This document shows, piece by piece, positions 24,133 to 33,280 of a stretch of 34,990 bases of DNA. The notes beneath the pieces were generated by a model. That model ran no database searches. It saw only the letters and a list, made by a program, of their open reading frames with translations, and had not been told where the DNA came from. The stretch comes from JBKDZR01 sp047971485 (lineage in GTDB: Bacteria > Pseudomonadota > Alphaproteobacteria > Rhodobacterales > Rhodobacteraceae), in contig JBKDZR010000065.1 in assembly GCA_047971485.1 (NCBI GenBank), positions 1 to 34,990 on the forward strand. The letters run 5' to 3'. Each line of letters opens with the position of its first letter. The first letter of the stretch is position 1. The position numbers were made by a program, and so were the translations under genes.

Positions 24133-25131
24133 TCAGCCCCCCAGGATCCGCGCCGCGCGAGGGGCGAAATAGGTCAACACACCGGCACAGCCCGCCCGCT
24201 TGAAAGCCATCAGGCTTTCCATCATCACCGTGTCGCCTTCCAGCCAGCCATTCCGCGCCGCGCTCTCAATCATCGCGTATTCGCCCGAGACCTGATAGGC
24301 AAAAACCGGCACGCCAAACCCCTCATGCACGCGCCGGCAAATATCCAGATAAGGCAGACCCGGCTTGACCATCACCATGTCGGCACCTTCCTCCAGATCC
24401 CGGGCCACGGCGCGCAGCGCCTCGTCCGTATTGGCCGGGTCGATCTGATAGGTCTTCTTGTCGCCCTTCAGCGCGCCTGTGGCGCCTACCGCATCCCGGA
24501 ACGGCCCATAAAACCCACTGGCATATTTTGCCGCATAGCTGAGGATCGTCACGTCCGTATGTCCGGCTGCCTCCAGCGCATCCCGCATCTCGCCAATGCG
24601 CCCGTCCATCATGTCCGAGGGCCCCAGGATATCCGCCCCCGCCTCGGCCTGGGCCAGCGCCATGCGCACCAGTGCGGCCACGCTTTCGTCATTCACGATC
24701 ACGCCTTCGCGCACGATCCCGTCATGGCCATTGGCATTATAGGGATCCAGCGCGATATCGGTCATCACGGCCAGATCGGGCACGGCAGCCTTGATCGCCC
24801 GGATCGCGCGGTTGGTCAGATTGTCGGGGTTCCAGGCCTCTTCGCAGGTCTCGGTCTTCAGGCCGGGATCGGTATAGGGGAACAGACAGATCGCCGGAAT
24901 GCCCAGGTCCCGGGCCTCATGCGCGGCCTCAACCACACCGGCCAGGCTAAGCCGCCCAACCCCGGGCATCGAGTGGATCGGCTGGGCCGGGCCATCGCCG
25001 TCCCGGATGAAAACCGGCCAGATCAGATCGGTCACCGACAACGCGTTTTCCCGCACAAGCCCCCTTAACGCCGCGCTTTGCCGGGTCCGGCGGTGGCGGT
25101 TGCGGATGAACAGCGCGTGATCCGGTTGCAT
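24133..25131 (-). CDS. hemB: delta-aminolevulinic acid dehydratase (porphobilinogen synthase)
   Basis: A 332-residue HemB. The Schiff-base Lys256 is in MVMVKPGLPYLD and the second active-site Lys202 is in SYAAKYASGFYGPFRDA; RMRRTR-type residues appear as RHRRTRQS near the start. It condenses two 5-aminolevulinate molecules to porphobilinogen in tetrapyrrole synthesis. The ATG at 25131 has GGGAG upstream and gives the usual length; the frame stays open to 25473 over the divergent gene without support. It is divergent from the membrane protein gene at 25250, with about 118 nt for both promoters. Confidence 0.96.
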   Translation of the reverse strand: MQPDHALFIRNRHRRTRQSAALRGLVRENALSVTDLIWPVFIRDGDGPAQPIHSMPGVGRLSLAGVVEAAHEARDLGIPAICLFPYTDPGLKTETCEEAWNPDNLTNRAIRAIKAAVPDLAVMTDIALDPYNANGHDGIVREGVIVNDESVAALVRMALAQAEAGADILGPSDMMDGRIGEMRDALEAAGHTDVTILSYAAKYASGFYGPFRDAVGATGALKGDKKTYQIDPANTDEALRAVARDLEEGADMVMVKPGLPYLDICRRVHEGFGVPVFAYQVSGEYAMIESAARNGWLEGDTVMMESLMAFKRAGCAGVLTYFAPRAARILGG

Positions 25132-25249
25132 GGCGGCACTCCCTTGTAAGGCGGGGCATGGGTGGCATGGTTCGGTCCGCATCTCAAGGGTGGGATTCGC
25201 CGGCGTGCCTGTGTTAACCGAAACCCTGCACCGCCAAGGAGCTTTGTCC

Positions 25250-25765
25250 GTGCCAATGTCGATCTTCCCGCTGCTGGATTTCAGCGCGTTCACCAGTGCC
25301 TGGTACTGGATCTTGCTGATGCTGGTTTGGGTCCGGGGGATGTCTGCCGTTCTTGGGGTGCCGGTGGATCTGCTGCGCCGGGCCAGGCGGGGGGACGGAC
25401 AGGCTGTACTGGATGTTGAAATGCTGATGGCCCTGCGCTTGCGCGGGATCCGGCCAATGCCGAAAACCGTCATGGCGGGGGGCGTTGCGCTTTGGGCCTG
25501 CGGGTTGACGATTCTGGTGACGCTGGCCCTGAGTTACGGGATCGAGTCGGCCCAGGCCTTGTTGCCGTTGGCTGTGGCCATGGCGTTGATCCAGGGGCTT
25601 CAGGTCCGCTGTTTGGCCCGGATCGAGGCTGCGGGACTGCAAGGCGCAGATCTGTGCGATGCGCTGAACCGGTTGGCGGTACAGATCCAACTGATCATCC
25701 TGGTCATGGCTTTCGTCACGGCGATCTGGGGAATGTATGCCATTCTGGCCACCCGGTTGATCTGA
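25250..25765 (+). CDS. conserved membrane protein of unknown function
   Basis: A 171-residue protein with about four hydrophobic segments (near 11-30, 70-92, 95-115 and 145-165), a basic loop GVPVDLLRRARRGDGQAV after the first, and WYWILLMLVW at the start. The pattern matches a family I recall from Rhodobacterales that is often labelled 'component of SufBCD complex'; I know of no support for that name and no suf gene is near. I chose the GTG at 25250, which has AAGGAG 8 nt upstream; the ATG at 25256 is too far from that site. It is divergent from hemB and ends 9 nt before a family 1 repeat. Confidence 0.75.
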   Translation: MPMSIFPLLDFSAFTSAWYWILLMLVWVRGMSAVLGVPVDLLRRARRGDGQAVLDVEMLMALRLRGIRPMPKTVMAGGVALWACGLTILVTLALSYGIESAQALLPLAVAMALIQGLQVRCLARIEAAGLQGADLCDALNRLAVQIQLIILVMAFVTAIWGMYAILATRLI

Positions 25766-25773
25766 TGTCAGCA

Positions 25774-25985
25774 GCCTTGGAGATTGCCCCGTTATTCCGT
25801 CGCGAAGGGCCTGTTGAGGCCACTCTCACCGTTGCCCCAGCCGAGCAAGCCGCGCCAGCGCCAGACCGGTGGGCCGCCCCAGTGATGGCGCGGCGCCCGT
25901 TCCGGGCTTGTCCCGCGCCGAGCATGTCTAACGACAGCTCTGTCCCACAAAGCCGAATGTCACAACTTGCCCGCCGCGCTTGACA
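25774..25985. repeat. dispersed repeat family 1, copy B (MITE-like)
   Basis: About 210 bp between the membrane protein and mfd. It opens GCCTTGGAGATTGCCCCG. GCGCCAGACCGGTGGGCCG (from about 25858) and CGGCGCCCGTTCCGGGCTTG (from about 25890) match copy A read on its minus strand. Its right end, CAAAGCCG followed by TGTCACAA, resembles the opposite end of copies A and C (CGTCCGCAAAGC). Translating any copy gives a spurious peptide with ARRPFRACPAP. Confidence 0.75.
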
Positions 25986-26042
25986 CCAGCGCCGGGCCGC
26001 GTAGGTCAGTCCGCTGGACGGGACGGGACCGGCGGATAGATC

Positions 26043-29000
26043 ATGGAACAGCACAAGGCAGGGCATCTGACGGTTGGCGGCGCGCCCGAGGGCTATGATG
26101 CCCGCCTTGTCGCCGATGAGGTCGCTCGCGCCAGGGGCCCCGTCATCCATATCGTCCGAGATGACCGCCGGCTGGAGGCAATGCGCGCCGCGCTGGCCTT
26201 TTTTGCCCCGGATCTGCCGGTCTTTGTCTTCCCAGCCTGGGATTGCCTGCCTTATGATCGGGTCTCGCCCAATGCGGACATATCGGCGGCGCGCATGGCC
26301 ACGCTGGCGGCGCTGGTTCACGCCATGCCGGATCGCTTTGTCCTGCTGACCACGCTGAACGCCGCCACCCAGCGCGTGCCGGCCCGCGATGTGCTGCGCC
26401 AGGCGGCGTTCAGTGCCCGTGTCGGCGACCGGATTGACGAGCCCGGCCTGCGTGCCTTTCTGGTGCGCATGGGATTTTCCCAAAGCCCCACGGTGACCGA
26501 GCCGGGTGACTATGCCATTCGCGGCGGGATCATCGACATCTTTCCGCCGGGTCAGGGCGGTCCGGTTCGGCTGGATCTGTTCGGCGATGTGCTGGATGGG
26601 GCGCGGCGCTTTGACCCGGTGACCCAGCGGACCACGGAAACCCTGGATGTGGTTGAACTTGCGCCGGTTTCTGAAATCATCCTCGATGAGGCGGCGATCA
26701 CCCGGTTCCGCCAGACTTACCGGATCGAATTCGGCGCCGCCGGCAGTGATGATCCCCTCTATGAGGCGATCAGCGCCGGGCGCAAGACCCAGGGGGCCGA
26801 GCACTGGCTGGCCTTTTTCCATGAGCGGCTGGAAACCCTGTTCAATTACCTGCCCGATGCGCCCGTCAGCCTGGATGACCAGACCGATCCGGCCCGTCTG
26901 TCGCGATGGGCGGCAATCGAGGATCAGTACCAGGCCCGACGCGAGGCGATGAATATCAAGGGCCGGATGGATAGCGTCTACAAGCCCGCTACGCCCGAGG
27001 GCCTCTATCTGGATGATAAGGGCTGGGATGCGGCGTTGGGCGCGCGTCGGGTGCTTCGGTTCCACCCGCTGGCCCAGGCCTCGGGGCCGGGGGTGATTGA
27101 TGCGGGCGGACGGATCGGGCGCGATTTCGCCCCGGAACGACAGCAGGAAAAGATCAACCTTTTCGGTGCCCTGTCCGATCATCTTCAGGTTCGTCGCCAG
27201 AGTGACGCGGTGATTGTGGCCAGCTATTCCGAAGGCGCACGGGAGCGTCTGAAGGGCTTGCTTCAGGATGAGGGGCTGATCGACGCAAAGGAAATCAATA
27301 GCTTCCGAGATGTTCCTGATGTTCCCGGCGGGATCTGTCTGGCGGTGCTGGCGCTGGAACACGGCTTTACCGCCAAGGGCCTGAGCGTCATTTCCGAGCA
27401 GGATGTTCTGGGAGAGCGCCTGATCCGCACGGCCAAGCGCCGCAAGCGTGCCGAGAATTTCCTGACCGAAACCCAAAGCCTGTCACCCGGCGATCTGGTG
27501 GTTCATGTCGATCATGGGGTCGGGCGCTATACCGGGCTTGAGGTGGTCAACGCCATGGGCGCGGATCACGAATGCGTGGCGCTGGAATATGCCGGGGGCG
27601 ACCGGCTGTTCCTGCCGGTTGAAAATATCGAACTGCTGTCCCGCTTTGGCCATGACGAGGGGCTGCTGGACAAGCTGGGCGGCGGTGCCTGGCAGGCCAA
27701 GAAGGCCAAGCTGAAGCAACGTATCCGCGAGATGGCGGAAAAGCTGATCCGGGTGGCGGCTGAGCGCCAGTTGCGCAAGGCGCCGGTCATGGATCCCCCC
27801 GACGATCTGTGGAACGCGTTCTGCGCGCGCTTTCCCTATCAGGAAACCGATGATCAGCTGGCCGCGATCGAGGATGTGTTGGCCGATCTGGACAGTGGCA
27901 CGCCCATGGATCGGCTGATCTGTGGCGATGTCGGCTTTGGCAAGACCGAGGTGGCCATGCGGGCGGCCTTTGTTGCAGCCATGTCGGGCAAGCAGGTGGC
28001 GCTGATTGCGCCGACCACCTTGTTGGCGCGCCAGCATGCCCAATCCTTCCGGGAACGGTTCCGGGGGATGCCGCTGGTGGTGCGATCGCTGTCGCGTTTT
28101 GTCTCGGCCAAGGAGGCCAGCGAAACCCGCGCCGGGCTGGCCAATGGCCAGGTCGATATCGTCATCGGCACCCATGCGGTGCTGGCCAAGCAGGTGCGCT
28201 TTCATGATCTGGGATTGTTGATCGTCGATGAGGAACAGCATTTCGGGGTGGGTCACAAGGAGCGGCTGAAATCCCTGCGCTCGGATATCCATGTGCTGAC
28301 CCTGACGGCCACGCCCATCCCGCGGACCCTGCAGATGAGCCTGTCTGGCGTGCGCGATCTGTCGATCATCGGCACGCCGCCGGTGGACCGGCTGGCGATC
28401 CGCACCTATGTCAGCCCCTTCGATACGGTTACCATCCGCGAGGCCCTGTTGCGCGAACACTATCGCGGTGGGCAGAGCTTCTTTGTCGTGCCGCGGATCA
28501 AGGATCTGCCCGAGATCGAGGATTTCCTGCGCGAACAGGTGCCCGAGGTGCGTTTCGTCGTGGCCCATGGCCAGATGGCGGCGGGCGAGCTGGATGACCG
28601 GATGAACGCCTTTTACGATGGCAAATACGAGGTGCTGCTGGCCACGACGATCGTCGAATCCGGCCTCGATATCCCGCGCGCCAACACCATGATCGTGCAT
28701 CGCGCCGACATGTTCGGGTTGGCCCAGCTGTACCAGATCCGGGGCCGGGTCGGGCGGTCCAAGGTGCGGGCCTATGCCTACCTGACCACCAAGCCGCGCG
28801 CGCCCCTGACGCCCCAGGCCGAGAAACGGCTGCGGGTTCTGGGCAGTCTCGACAGCCTGGGGGCGGGCTTTACCCTGGCCAGCCAGGATCTGGACATTCG
28901 CGGGGCAGGCAACCTGCTGGGTGAGGAACAGTCCGGCCAGATCCGCGAGGTCGGCTATGAGTTGTACCAGCAGATGCTGGAAGAAGCGGTGGCCAAGATC

Positions 29001-29495
29001 CGCTCGGGCGAGATGGAGGGGCTGACCGAAGAGGATGGCCAATGGGCGCCGCAGATCAACCTCGGTGTGCCGGTGCTGATCCCGGAAGATTACGTGCCCG
29101 ATCTGGACGTGCGGCTGGGCCTGTATCGGCGGTTGTCCAGCCTGTCCACCAAGGTCGAGTTGGAGGGCTTCGCCGCCGAGCTGATCGACCGCTTCGGCAA
29201 GTTGCCGAAAGAGGTCAACATCCTGCTGCTGGTGGTGCGGATCAAGGCGGCCTGTAAACAGGCCGGGATCGCGCGGCTGGATGCCGGGCCCAAGGGGGCG
29301 ACGATTCAGTTCCACAACGACAAGTTCGCCAATCCCCAGGGGTTGGTGGAATTCGTCAAGGCGCAGAAGGGGATGGCCAAGATCCGCGACAACAAGATCG
29401 TCATCCGCCGGGACTGGGCCTCGACCGCCGAAAAGATCAAGGGCGCGTTTTCCATCGCCCAGGATCTGGCCCAGAAGGTGCGGCAAGGGGTGTAG
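26043..29495 (+). CDS. mfd: transcription-repair coupling factor Mfd
   Basis: A 1150-residue Mfd, full length. The N-terminal UvrB-like region carries PAWDCLPYDRVSPN (about residue 66 on). The RNA polymerase interaction domain starts near 480 (LSPGDLVVHVDHGVGRY). The motor has Walker A GDVGFGKT (628-635), the DEEQ box at 729-732 and TATPIPRTLQM, followed by the GRVGR motif and the C-terminal regulatory domain. Mfd displaces RNA polymerase stalled at lesions and recruits UvrA. It stands alone on the plus strand, downstream of a family 1 repeat and upstream of a family 3 repeat. A long open frame on the opposite strand is a base-composition shadow. Confidence 0.97.
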   Translation: MEQHKAGHLTVGGAPEGYDARLVADEVARARGPVIHIVRDDRRLEAMRAALAFFAPDLPVFVFPAWDCLPYDRVSPNADISAARMATLAALVHAMPDRFVLLTTLNAATQRVPARDVLRQAAFSARVGDRIDEPGLRAFLVRMGFSQSPTVTEPGDYAIRGGIIDIFPPGQGGPVRLDLFGDVLDGARRFDPVTQRTTETLDVVELAPVSEIILDEAAITRFRQTYRIEFGAAGSDDPLYEAISAGRKTQGAEHWLAFFHERLETLFNYLPDAPVSLDDQTDPARLSRWAAIEDQYQARREAMNIKGRMDSVYKPATPEGLYLDDKGWDAALGARRVLRFHPLAQASGPGVIDAGGRIGRDFAPERQQEKINLFGALSDHLQVRRQSDAVIVASYSEGARERLKGLLQDEGLIDAKEINSFRDVPDVPGGICLAVLALEHGFTAKGLSVISEQDVLGERLIRTAKRRKRAENFLTETQSLSPGDLVVHVDHGVGRYTGLEVVNAMGADHECVALEYAGGDRLFLPVENIELLSRFGHDEGLLDKLGGGAWQAKKAKLKQRIREMAEKLIRVAAERQLRKAPVMDPPDDLWNAFCARFPYQETDDQLAAIEDVLADLDSGTPMDRLICGDVGFGKTEVAMRAAFVAAMSGKQVALIAPTTLLARQHAQSFRERFRGMPLVVRSLSRFVSAKEASETRAGLANGQVDIVIGTHAVLAKQVRFHDLGLLIVDEEQHFGVGHKERLKSLRSDIHVLTLTATPIPRTLQMSLSGVRDLSIIGTPPVDRLAIRTYVSPFDTVTIREALLREHYRGGQSFFVVPRIKDLPEIEDFLREQVPEVRFVVAHGQMAAGELDDRMNAFYDGKYEVLLATTIVESGLDIPRANTMIVHRADMFGLAQLYQIRGRVGRSKVRAYAYLTTKPRAPLTPQAEKRLRVLGSLDSLGAGFTLASQDLDIRGAGNLLGEEQSGQIREVGYELYQQMLEEAVAKIRSGEMEGLTEEDGQWAPQINLGVPVLIPEDYVPDLDVRLGLYRRLSSLSTKVELEGFAAELIDRFGKLPKEVNILLLVVRIKAACKQAGIARLDAGPKGATIQFHNDKFANPQGLVEFVKAQKGMAKIRDNKIVIRRDWASTAEKIKGAFSIAQDLAQKVRQGV

Positions 29496-29529
29496 GGCGC
29501 TGTTGTGGCTGCCTGAGCCGAACCGGTAC

Positions 29530-29637
29530 GAGCGCGTGTCGCGTTCATTCGTATTCACACGACACGCTTCAAGTCTTTGACAATGCCTGTTCGAGCAGCA
29601 GAAAATCGGCACCCAGTTTTGTGCGCCATGGTCTAAC
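29530..29637 (+). repeat. dispersed repeat family 3, copy 1
   Basis: About 108 bp in the gap between mfd and the exporter gene. It matches 34223-34330 in inverted orientation, with one 27-nt identical core (29540-29566, containing TTCATTCGTATTCACACGAC) and clear similarity on to TTTTGTGC near 29623. Related AGAGC...GCTCT palindromic repeats are, from memory, common in alphaproteobacterial intergenic DNA. Confidence 0.85.
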
Positions 29638-29676
29638 CGGCTGCGCAAAAAGGGATCGGGCCCTGCCAGGCCGGTT

Positions 29677-30951
29677 TTATGCGTCCTTCAACGGGTCGTT
29701 GATCGTCCGCAGGATTGCGACAGCAAGGGCGCTGAAGATGAACAGCCCGATGCTCAGCGGCAGGATCGTGCCGTTGAACATCAGCCCCACCGGTACCGCC
29801 AACCCGACCCCCAGAACGGTCGAGGCGCATCCGATCAGTGAGGCGGCCATCCCGGCGATATGACCGACCGGTTCCATCGCCAGGGCGTTCATGTTGCCCA
29901 TGCCCAAGGCGATGGTGAAGAACACCGAGGCCATCCAGATGACAAAGGCCGGAAACGCCAGCCATTCCGGCCACAGCCCCGCCAGCGTGACCAGCATCAT
30001 GATTCCCGACAGCACCAGTTCCATGCCCAGAACCAGGTTGACGATCTTGCGCATCCCCAGCTTCATCACCAGCCGGGCATTGGCGAAGGTGCCCATGGCG
30101 GTGAAGATCGCAACCCCGCCGAACCACAGCGGGAAACTGTCGCCCCGGTCAAAGGTGATGTCAAAGACCTGTTGGGTCGAGGAAATCATCGCGAACATGC
30201 ACGCCGCGATCAGCGACTGGATCAGGGTGGCGCGCATGACCAGGGCATTGCCAACCAGTTCCCGGGTGGCGGCGAAGATGGGGCCGAAACGCAATGGGGT
30301 GCGCCGCTCGGTTGGCAGTGTCTCGGGCTGGCGCAGGCCCAGCCACAGCATGGTGATGAGCGAAAAGATCATGCAGGCGTAAAACAGCCCGTCCCAGCCG
30401 GAAAAGGCGATGATCACCGCACCTATGCTGGGGGCGATGGCCGGCACGATTGTGAACACGGTCATGATAAAAGACATGGTCTGGGCCATGGCCCGCCCCT
30501 TGTAGAGATCGCGGATGATCGCCAGAACAACCACGCGCGGACCCGCTGCCCCCAGCCCCATCAGGGCGCGGGCCAGCAACACGGTTTCCAGCGTTGTGGC
30601 CCGGGCTGCCATCAGCGCGCCGATGCAATAGACCACACCGCCGCCGATGATCACGGGTTTGCGGCCAACACTGTCAGAGATCGGCCCGGTAAACAGGGTG
30701 CCAATCCCCATGCCGAAGATGAATGAGGTGACGATCAGCTGGGCGCGGTTGGGGTCGCTGGGCGACATATCGGCAGCGATCGCGGGCAGGGCGGGCAGCA
30801 TGGAATCGATGGAAAAGGCCATCGTGGCAAACATCATTGCCATCAGTGCGATGAATTCGGGGCGGGAAAGCGGGGTGGAGGGGGTGAAGCTGGACAAGGG
30901 GCACCGCTGGTTCTGGGGCGCCGAGCAACAGGCACGGCAAGCGGGGCGCAT
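29677..30951 (-). CDS. MFS exporter, Bcr/CflA type
   Basis: A 424-residue protein with 12 predicted helices. MFS motif A is GPISDSVGRKP after helix 2, motif B-like is ARALMGLGAAGPR and motif C-like is VPAIAPSIGAVI in helix 5, which marks a drug:H+ antiporter of the DHA1/Bcr-CflA group. The substrate is unknown. The ATG at 30951 has GAGAG near it but leaves a Cys-rich, poorly conserved leader of about 30 residues, so a start nearer PEFIALMAMMF is possible. The frame continues to 31104 without support. The upstream 165 nt hold repeated GTGCGC-type sites. Confidence 0.88.
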   Translation of the reverse strand: MRPACRACCSAPQNQRCPLSSFTPSTPLSRPEFIALMAMMFATMAFSIDSMLPALPAIAADMSPSDPNRAQLIVTSFIFGMGIGTLFTGPISDSVGRKPVIIGGGVVYCIGALMAARATTLETVLLARALMGLGAAGPRVVVLAIIRDLYKGRAMAQTMSFIMTVFTIVPAIAPSIGAVIIAFSGWDGLFYACMIFSLITMLWLGLRQPETLPTERRTPLRFGPIFAATRELVGNALVMRATLIQSLIAACMFAMISSTQQVFDITFDRGDSFPLWFGGVAIFTAMGTFANARLVMKLGMRKIVNLVLGMELVLSGIMMLVTLAGLWPEWLAFPAFVIWMASVFFTIALGMGNMNALAMEPVGHIAGMAASLIGCASTVLGVGLAVPVGLMFNGTILPLSIGLFIFSALAVAILRTINDPLKDA

Positions 30952-31052
30952 GTCTCTCAAACGGGAAAGGGGGGCCTGAAAGCGGGCGCAGCAAACCGAA
31001 GCGTGCACCCCGGCACGGGAGACACAATTACCCGTCGCTGTGTATCCAATAG

Positions 31053-31106
31053 GTGCGCCAACTGACAATAGTGCGCCTGGCAAAAACCATGTGCGTTGGC
31101 GCACAT
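31053..31106. promoter_or_regulatory. cluster of GTGCGC motifs with a 7-bp dyad
   Basis: GTGCGCC occurs at 31053 and 31071, and GTGCG again at 31091, about 18-20 bp apart (roughly two helical turns). The last is part of a perfect dyad ATGTGCG-TTGG-CGCACAT (31089-31106). The cluster is just past the FrnE-like stop and 100-150 bp upstream of the exporter start, so it may be an operator for the exporter gene. It lacks the T-run of a terminator. Function is inferred. Confidence 0.4.
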
Positions 31107-31116
31107 TGTGTTGCGC

Positions 31117-31770
31117 TTAGTGCTGCGTCGCGGCATCCGGGGTGCCGGCCATCACCTCGTCGATCACCCGCTGCCACAGATCGGTCGGCTGGGCCCCGGT
31201 CAGCACATGGTGTTGGGCGACGATAAAAGTCGGCACACCGCTGACGCCCATCTTGCGGCTATGGGCCTCGCGGTCGCGCAGGACGTCGATATCGGCGTCG
31301 CTGTCCAGCAATCGCCGGATCGCGGCGGCGTCCAGCCCGCAGGCACCGGCGATGGCGGCCAGCGTATCGCGATCACCGATATCCTGACCCTCAAAAAAAT
31401 AGGCGCGGAACAGCGCATCGACCACCGGGTTCTGGCGGCTTTCGATCCCGGCCCAGTGGATCAGCCGGTGGGCATCCAGCGTATTGGGCATGCGCGGGAT
31501 CGCTGACCAGTCGATGTCCAACCCGGCGGCGGTCGCATGTTCGGTGATCTGCATCAGCATCCCGACGGCTTTCTCCGGGCTGCCGAACTTGGCCTCCAGA
31601 TAGGTGGGGCGATCCATGCCGGCGCGCGGCATGTCGGGGTTCAGCTGAAACGGGTGCCATTCGATGACAAAGGGCGGCTCGGCCAGGTCTGCCAAGGCGC
31701 GGTCCAGCAGGGTCTTGCCGATCAGGCACCAGGGGCAGACCGGATCCGAGAGGATATCAAGTTTGATCAT
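31117..31770 (-). CDS. FrnE-like DsbA-family oxidoreductase
   Basis: A 217-residue DsbA-fold protein. It has CPWC at 12-15 near the N-terminus, no signal peptide, a helical insertion with NTLDAHRLIHWA (the FrnE mark), and the cis-Pro loop GVSGVPTFIV near the C-terminus. FrnE proteins are cytoplasmic disulfide oxidoreductases/isomerases; the fold is shared with 2-hydroxychromene-2-carboxylate isomerase. The ATG at 31770 overlaps the end of the CoA ligase gene by 14 nt with GGGAG upstream, so the two are translationally coupled. A link to aromatic CoA metabolism through the isomerase relatives is possible but weaker than the FrnE reading. Confidence 0.88.
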   Translation of the reverse strand: MIKLDILSDPVCPWCLIGKTLLDRALADLAEPPFVIEWHPFQLNPDMPRAGMDRPTYLEAKFGSPEKAVGMLMQITEHATAAGLDIDWSAIPRMPNTLDAHRLIHWAGIESRQNPVVDALFRAYFFEGQDIGDRDTLAAIAGACGLDAAAIRRLLDSDADIDVLRDREAHSRKMGVSGVPTFIVAQHHVLTGAQPTDLWQRVIDEVMAGTPDAATQH

Positions 31771-33280
31771 CGGGCATCTCCCAGCCTTCGCGCAGCGCTC
31801 GCCGCGACAGCTTGTTATTGGCTCCGCGCGGCAAGGTGGGCCGCCGGATGTACAGGCGCGGGCACTTGTAGCGCGCCAGTCGGGCACTGGCAAACGCTGC
31901 CAGATCGGCCTCGGGGACTGGGTGATCGGCGGTGTAGAACAGCGCGATCACCGTGGTTCCGGGTTTGATGGGTACCTCCACGGCGGCGGTGTCCTGCAGG
32001 GCGGGATGGGTGGCCATCTCGGTCTCGATCTCGATCGGCGACACCCGGATCCCGCCGGCATTGATCATGTCATCGCCGCGGCCCAGATAGGTCACGGCGC
32101 CGTCCTCGGCCATGCGGGCGCTGTCCCCCGTTAGGAACCAGGCGCCATCGGCGGTAAAGCGGGCGGCGGTTTCGGCGGGGGCATTCAGATAGCCCAGCAT
32201 CAGCCCGGGGTCTCCGGCCCCGATGGCCAGGGTGCCCGGTGTTCCGGTGTCCACCGGTACGCCATGATCATTCAGGATGGCGATCCGCCGGCCTGGCTGG
32301 GCATAGCCCGTGGCGCCGTCGGGCGCGGGGCGGGTGGGGCTTGCGGACAGGAAGGTGGAACATTCCGACATGCCGAAGGCCTCATAGACCGGGGTGCCGG
32401 TGGTCGCCTGCCAGGTGTCGCGGAGCGCGGGGGACAGTTGCTCACCTGCGGCCAACCCGTGGCGCAATTTGGGCAGCGGGGGGAAAGGCTGCCTAAGGAT
32501 CTTCCTGTAAACCCCAGGGGCAGCAGCAAAAATGCTGGCATCATGGCGCTTCAGCAGAAGCGGCAGGGCGCGTGCATCGGTGTTCTCTTCCGGGATCAGC
32601 GCTGTGGCCCCCATGGCCCAGGGATCCAGCAGGCCGGTGCCCAGGGTAAAGGTCCAGTTGAACGCGCCGGCATGTAACAGCCGGTCCTCCGGGGTCAGGC
32701 CGTACCAGCCCTTGGTCATCATGCGCCGCGCCCAGACGGCCCGGTGGGCGTGGATCACGCCGCGCGGCCGGCCCGAGGTCCCCGATGTGTAGACGATATA
32801 GCCGGGGCGGTCAGGATCGCCGGGGCGGAACTCGGTCTCAGGGCCGTCGATTTCGACAACGGTGCACAATGGGCAGGACGGGGTCTCGGGCAGGGCGATG
32901 CCGGGGGCAAAGATGATCAGCGCGGGATCAAGATCGGCGGCGATACGGCTGATTTCTGGCACGGTCAGTTGGGCTGAGGTCGGAACGGGAACCAGGCCCG
33001 CCCCGGCAGCGGCCAGATAGGCGATCGGAAAGTCTGGCGTGTTGCCCAGCCGTAAAAGGACCCGCGCGCCCGGGGACAGGCCAAGCGCGGCAAAGCCGCC
33101 GGCCATGCGCCGCACCCGCTGTTCCAGGGTGCCGTAACTGATGCGTTGCGCCCCCGCCAGCCCAAGGATGGCCAGGGCAATTTTTTCCGGTGACTTGTTT
33201 TTTGGATCAAGGATATATGCGGCAAGGTTGAAGCTTGCAGCGGGCGGCGGCGGCGGGCCGATATCGACGATGGACTGCAT
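31757..33280 (-). CDS. AMP-forming acyl/aryl-CoA ligase
   Basis: A 507-residue ANL-superfamily adenylate-forming enzyme. P-loop A3 is YTSGTSGRPRG (164-174). Then come YEAFGMSECS (A5), WFLTGDSARM (A7), YLGRGDDMINAGGIRVSPIEIE (A8) and the C-terminal catalytic Lys490 in NNKLSRR. It activates a carboxylate with ATP and CoA. The substrate is unclear; overall form recalls benzoate-CoA ligase-like enzymes, so an aromatic or medium-chain acid is a guess. The ATG at 33280 has GAGG upstream. It is divergent from the XRE-cupin regulator and overlaps the FrnE-like gene. Confidence 0.9.
   Translation of the reverse strand: MQSIVDIGPPPPPAASFNLAAYILDPKNKSPEKIALAILGLAGAQRISYGTLEQRVRRMAGGFAALGLSPGARVLLRLGNTPDFPIAYLAAAGAGLVPVPTSAQLTVPEISRIAADLDPALIIFAPGIALPETPSCPLCTVVEIDGPETEFRPGDPDRPGYIVYTSGTSGRPRGVIHAHRAVWARRMMTKGWYGLTPEDRLLHAGAFNWTFTLGTGLLDPWAMGATALIPEENTDARALPLLLKRHDASIFAAAPGVYRKILRQPFPPLPKLRHGLAAGEQLSPALRDTWQATTGTPVYEAFGMSECSTFLSASPTRPAPDGATGYAQPGRRIAILNDHGVPVDTGTPGTLAIGAGDPGLMLGYLNAPAETAARFTADGAWFLTGDSARMAEDGAVTYLGRGDDMINAGGIRVSPIEIETEMATHPALQDTAAVEVPIKPGTTVIALFYTADHPVPEADLAAFASARLARYKCPRLYIRRPTLPRGANNKLSRRALREGWEMPDDQT

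Noticed and set aside
25774..25985. Short open frames encoding an ARRPFRACPAP-like peptide here and opposite 11041-11105
   Set aside because: The similarity is that of the DNA repeat (family 1) and not of a gene; neither frame has a start with a ribosome site inside the element.
27483..29648. 721-residue minus-strand open frame opposite mfd
   Set aside because: It is antisense to a full-length Mfd with all motifs; composition is His/Gln/Gly-rich and no family is recognisable.
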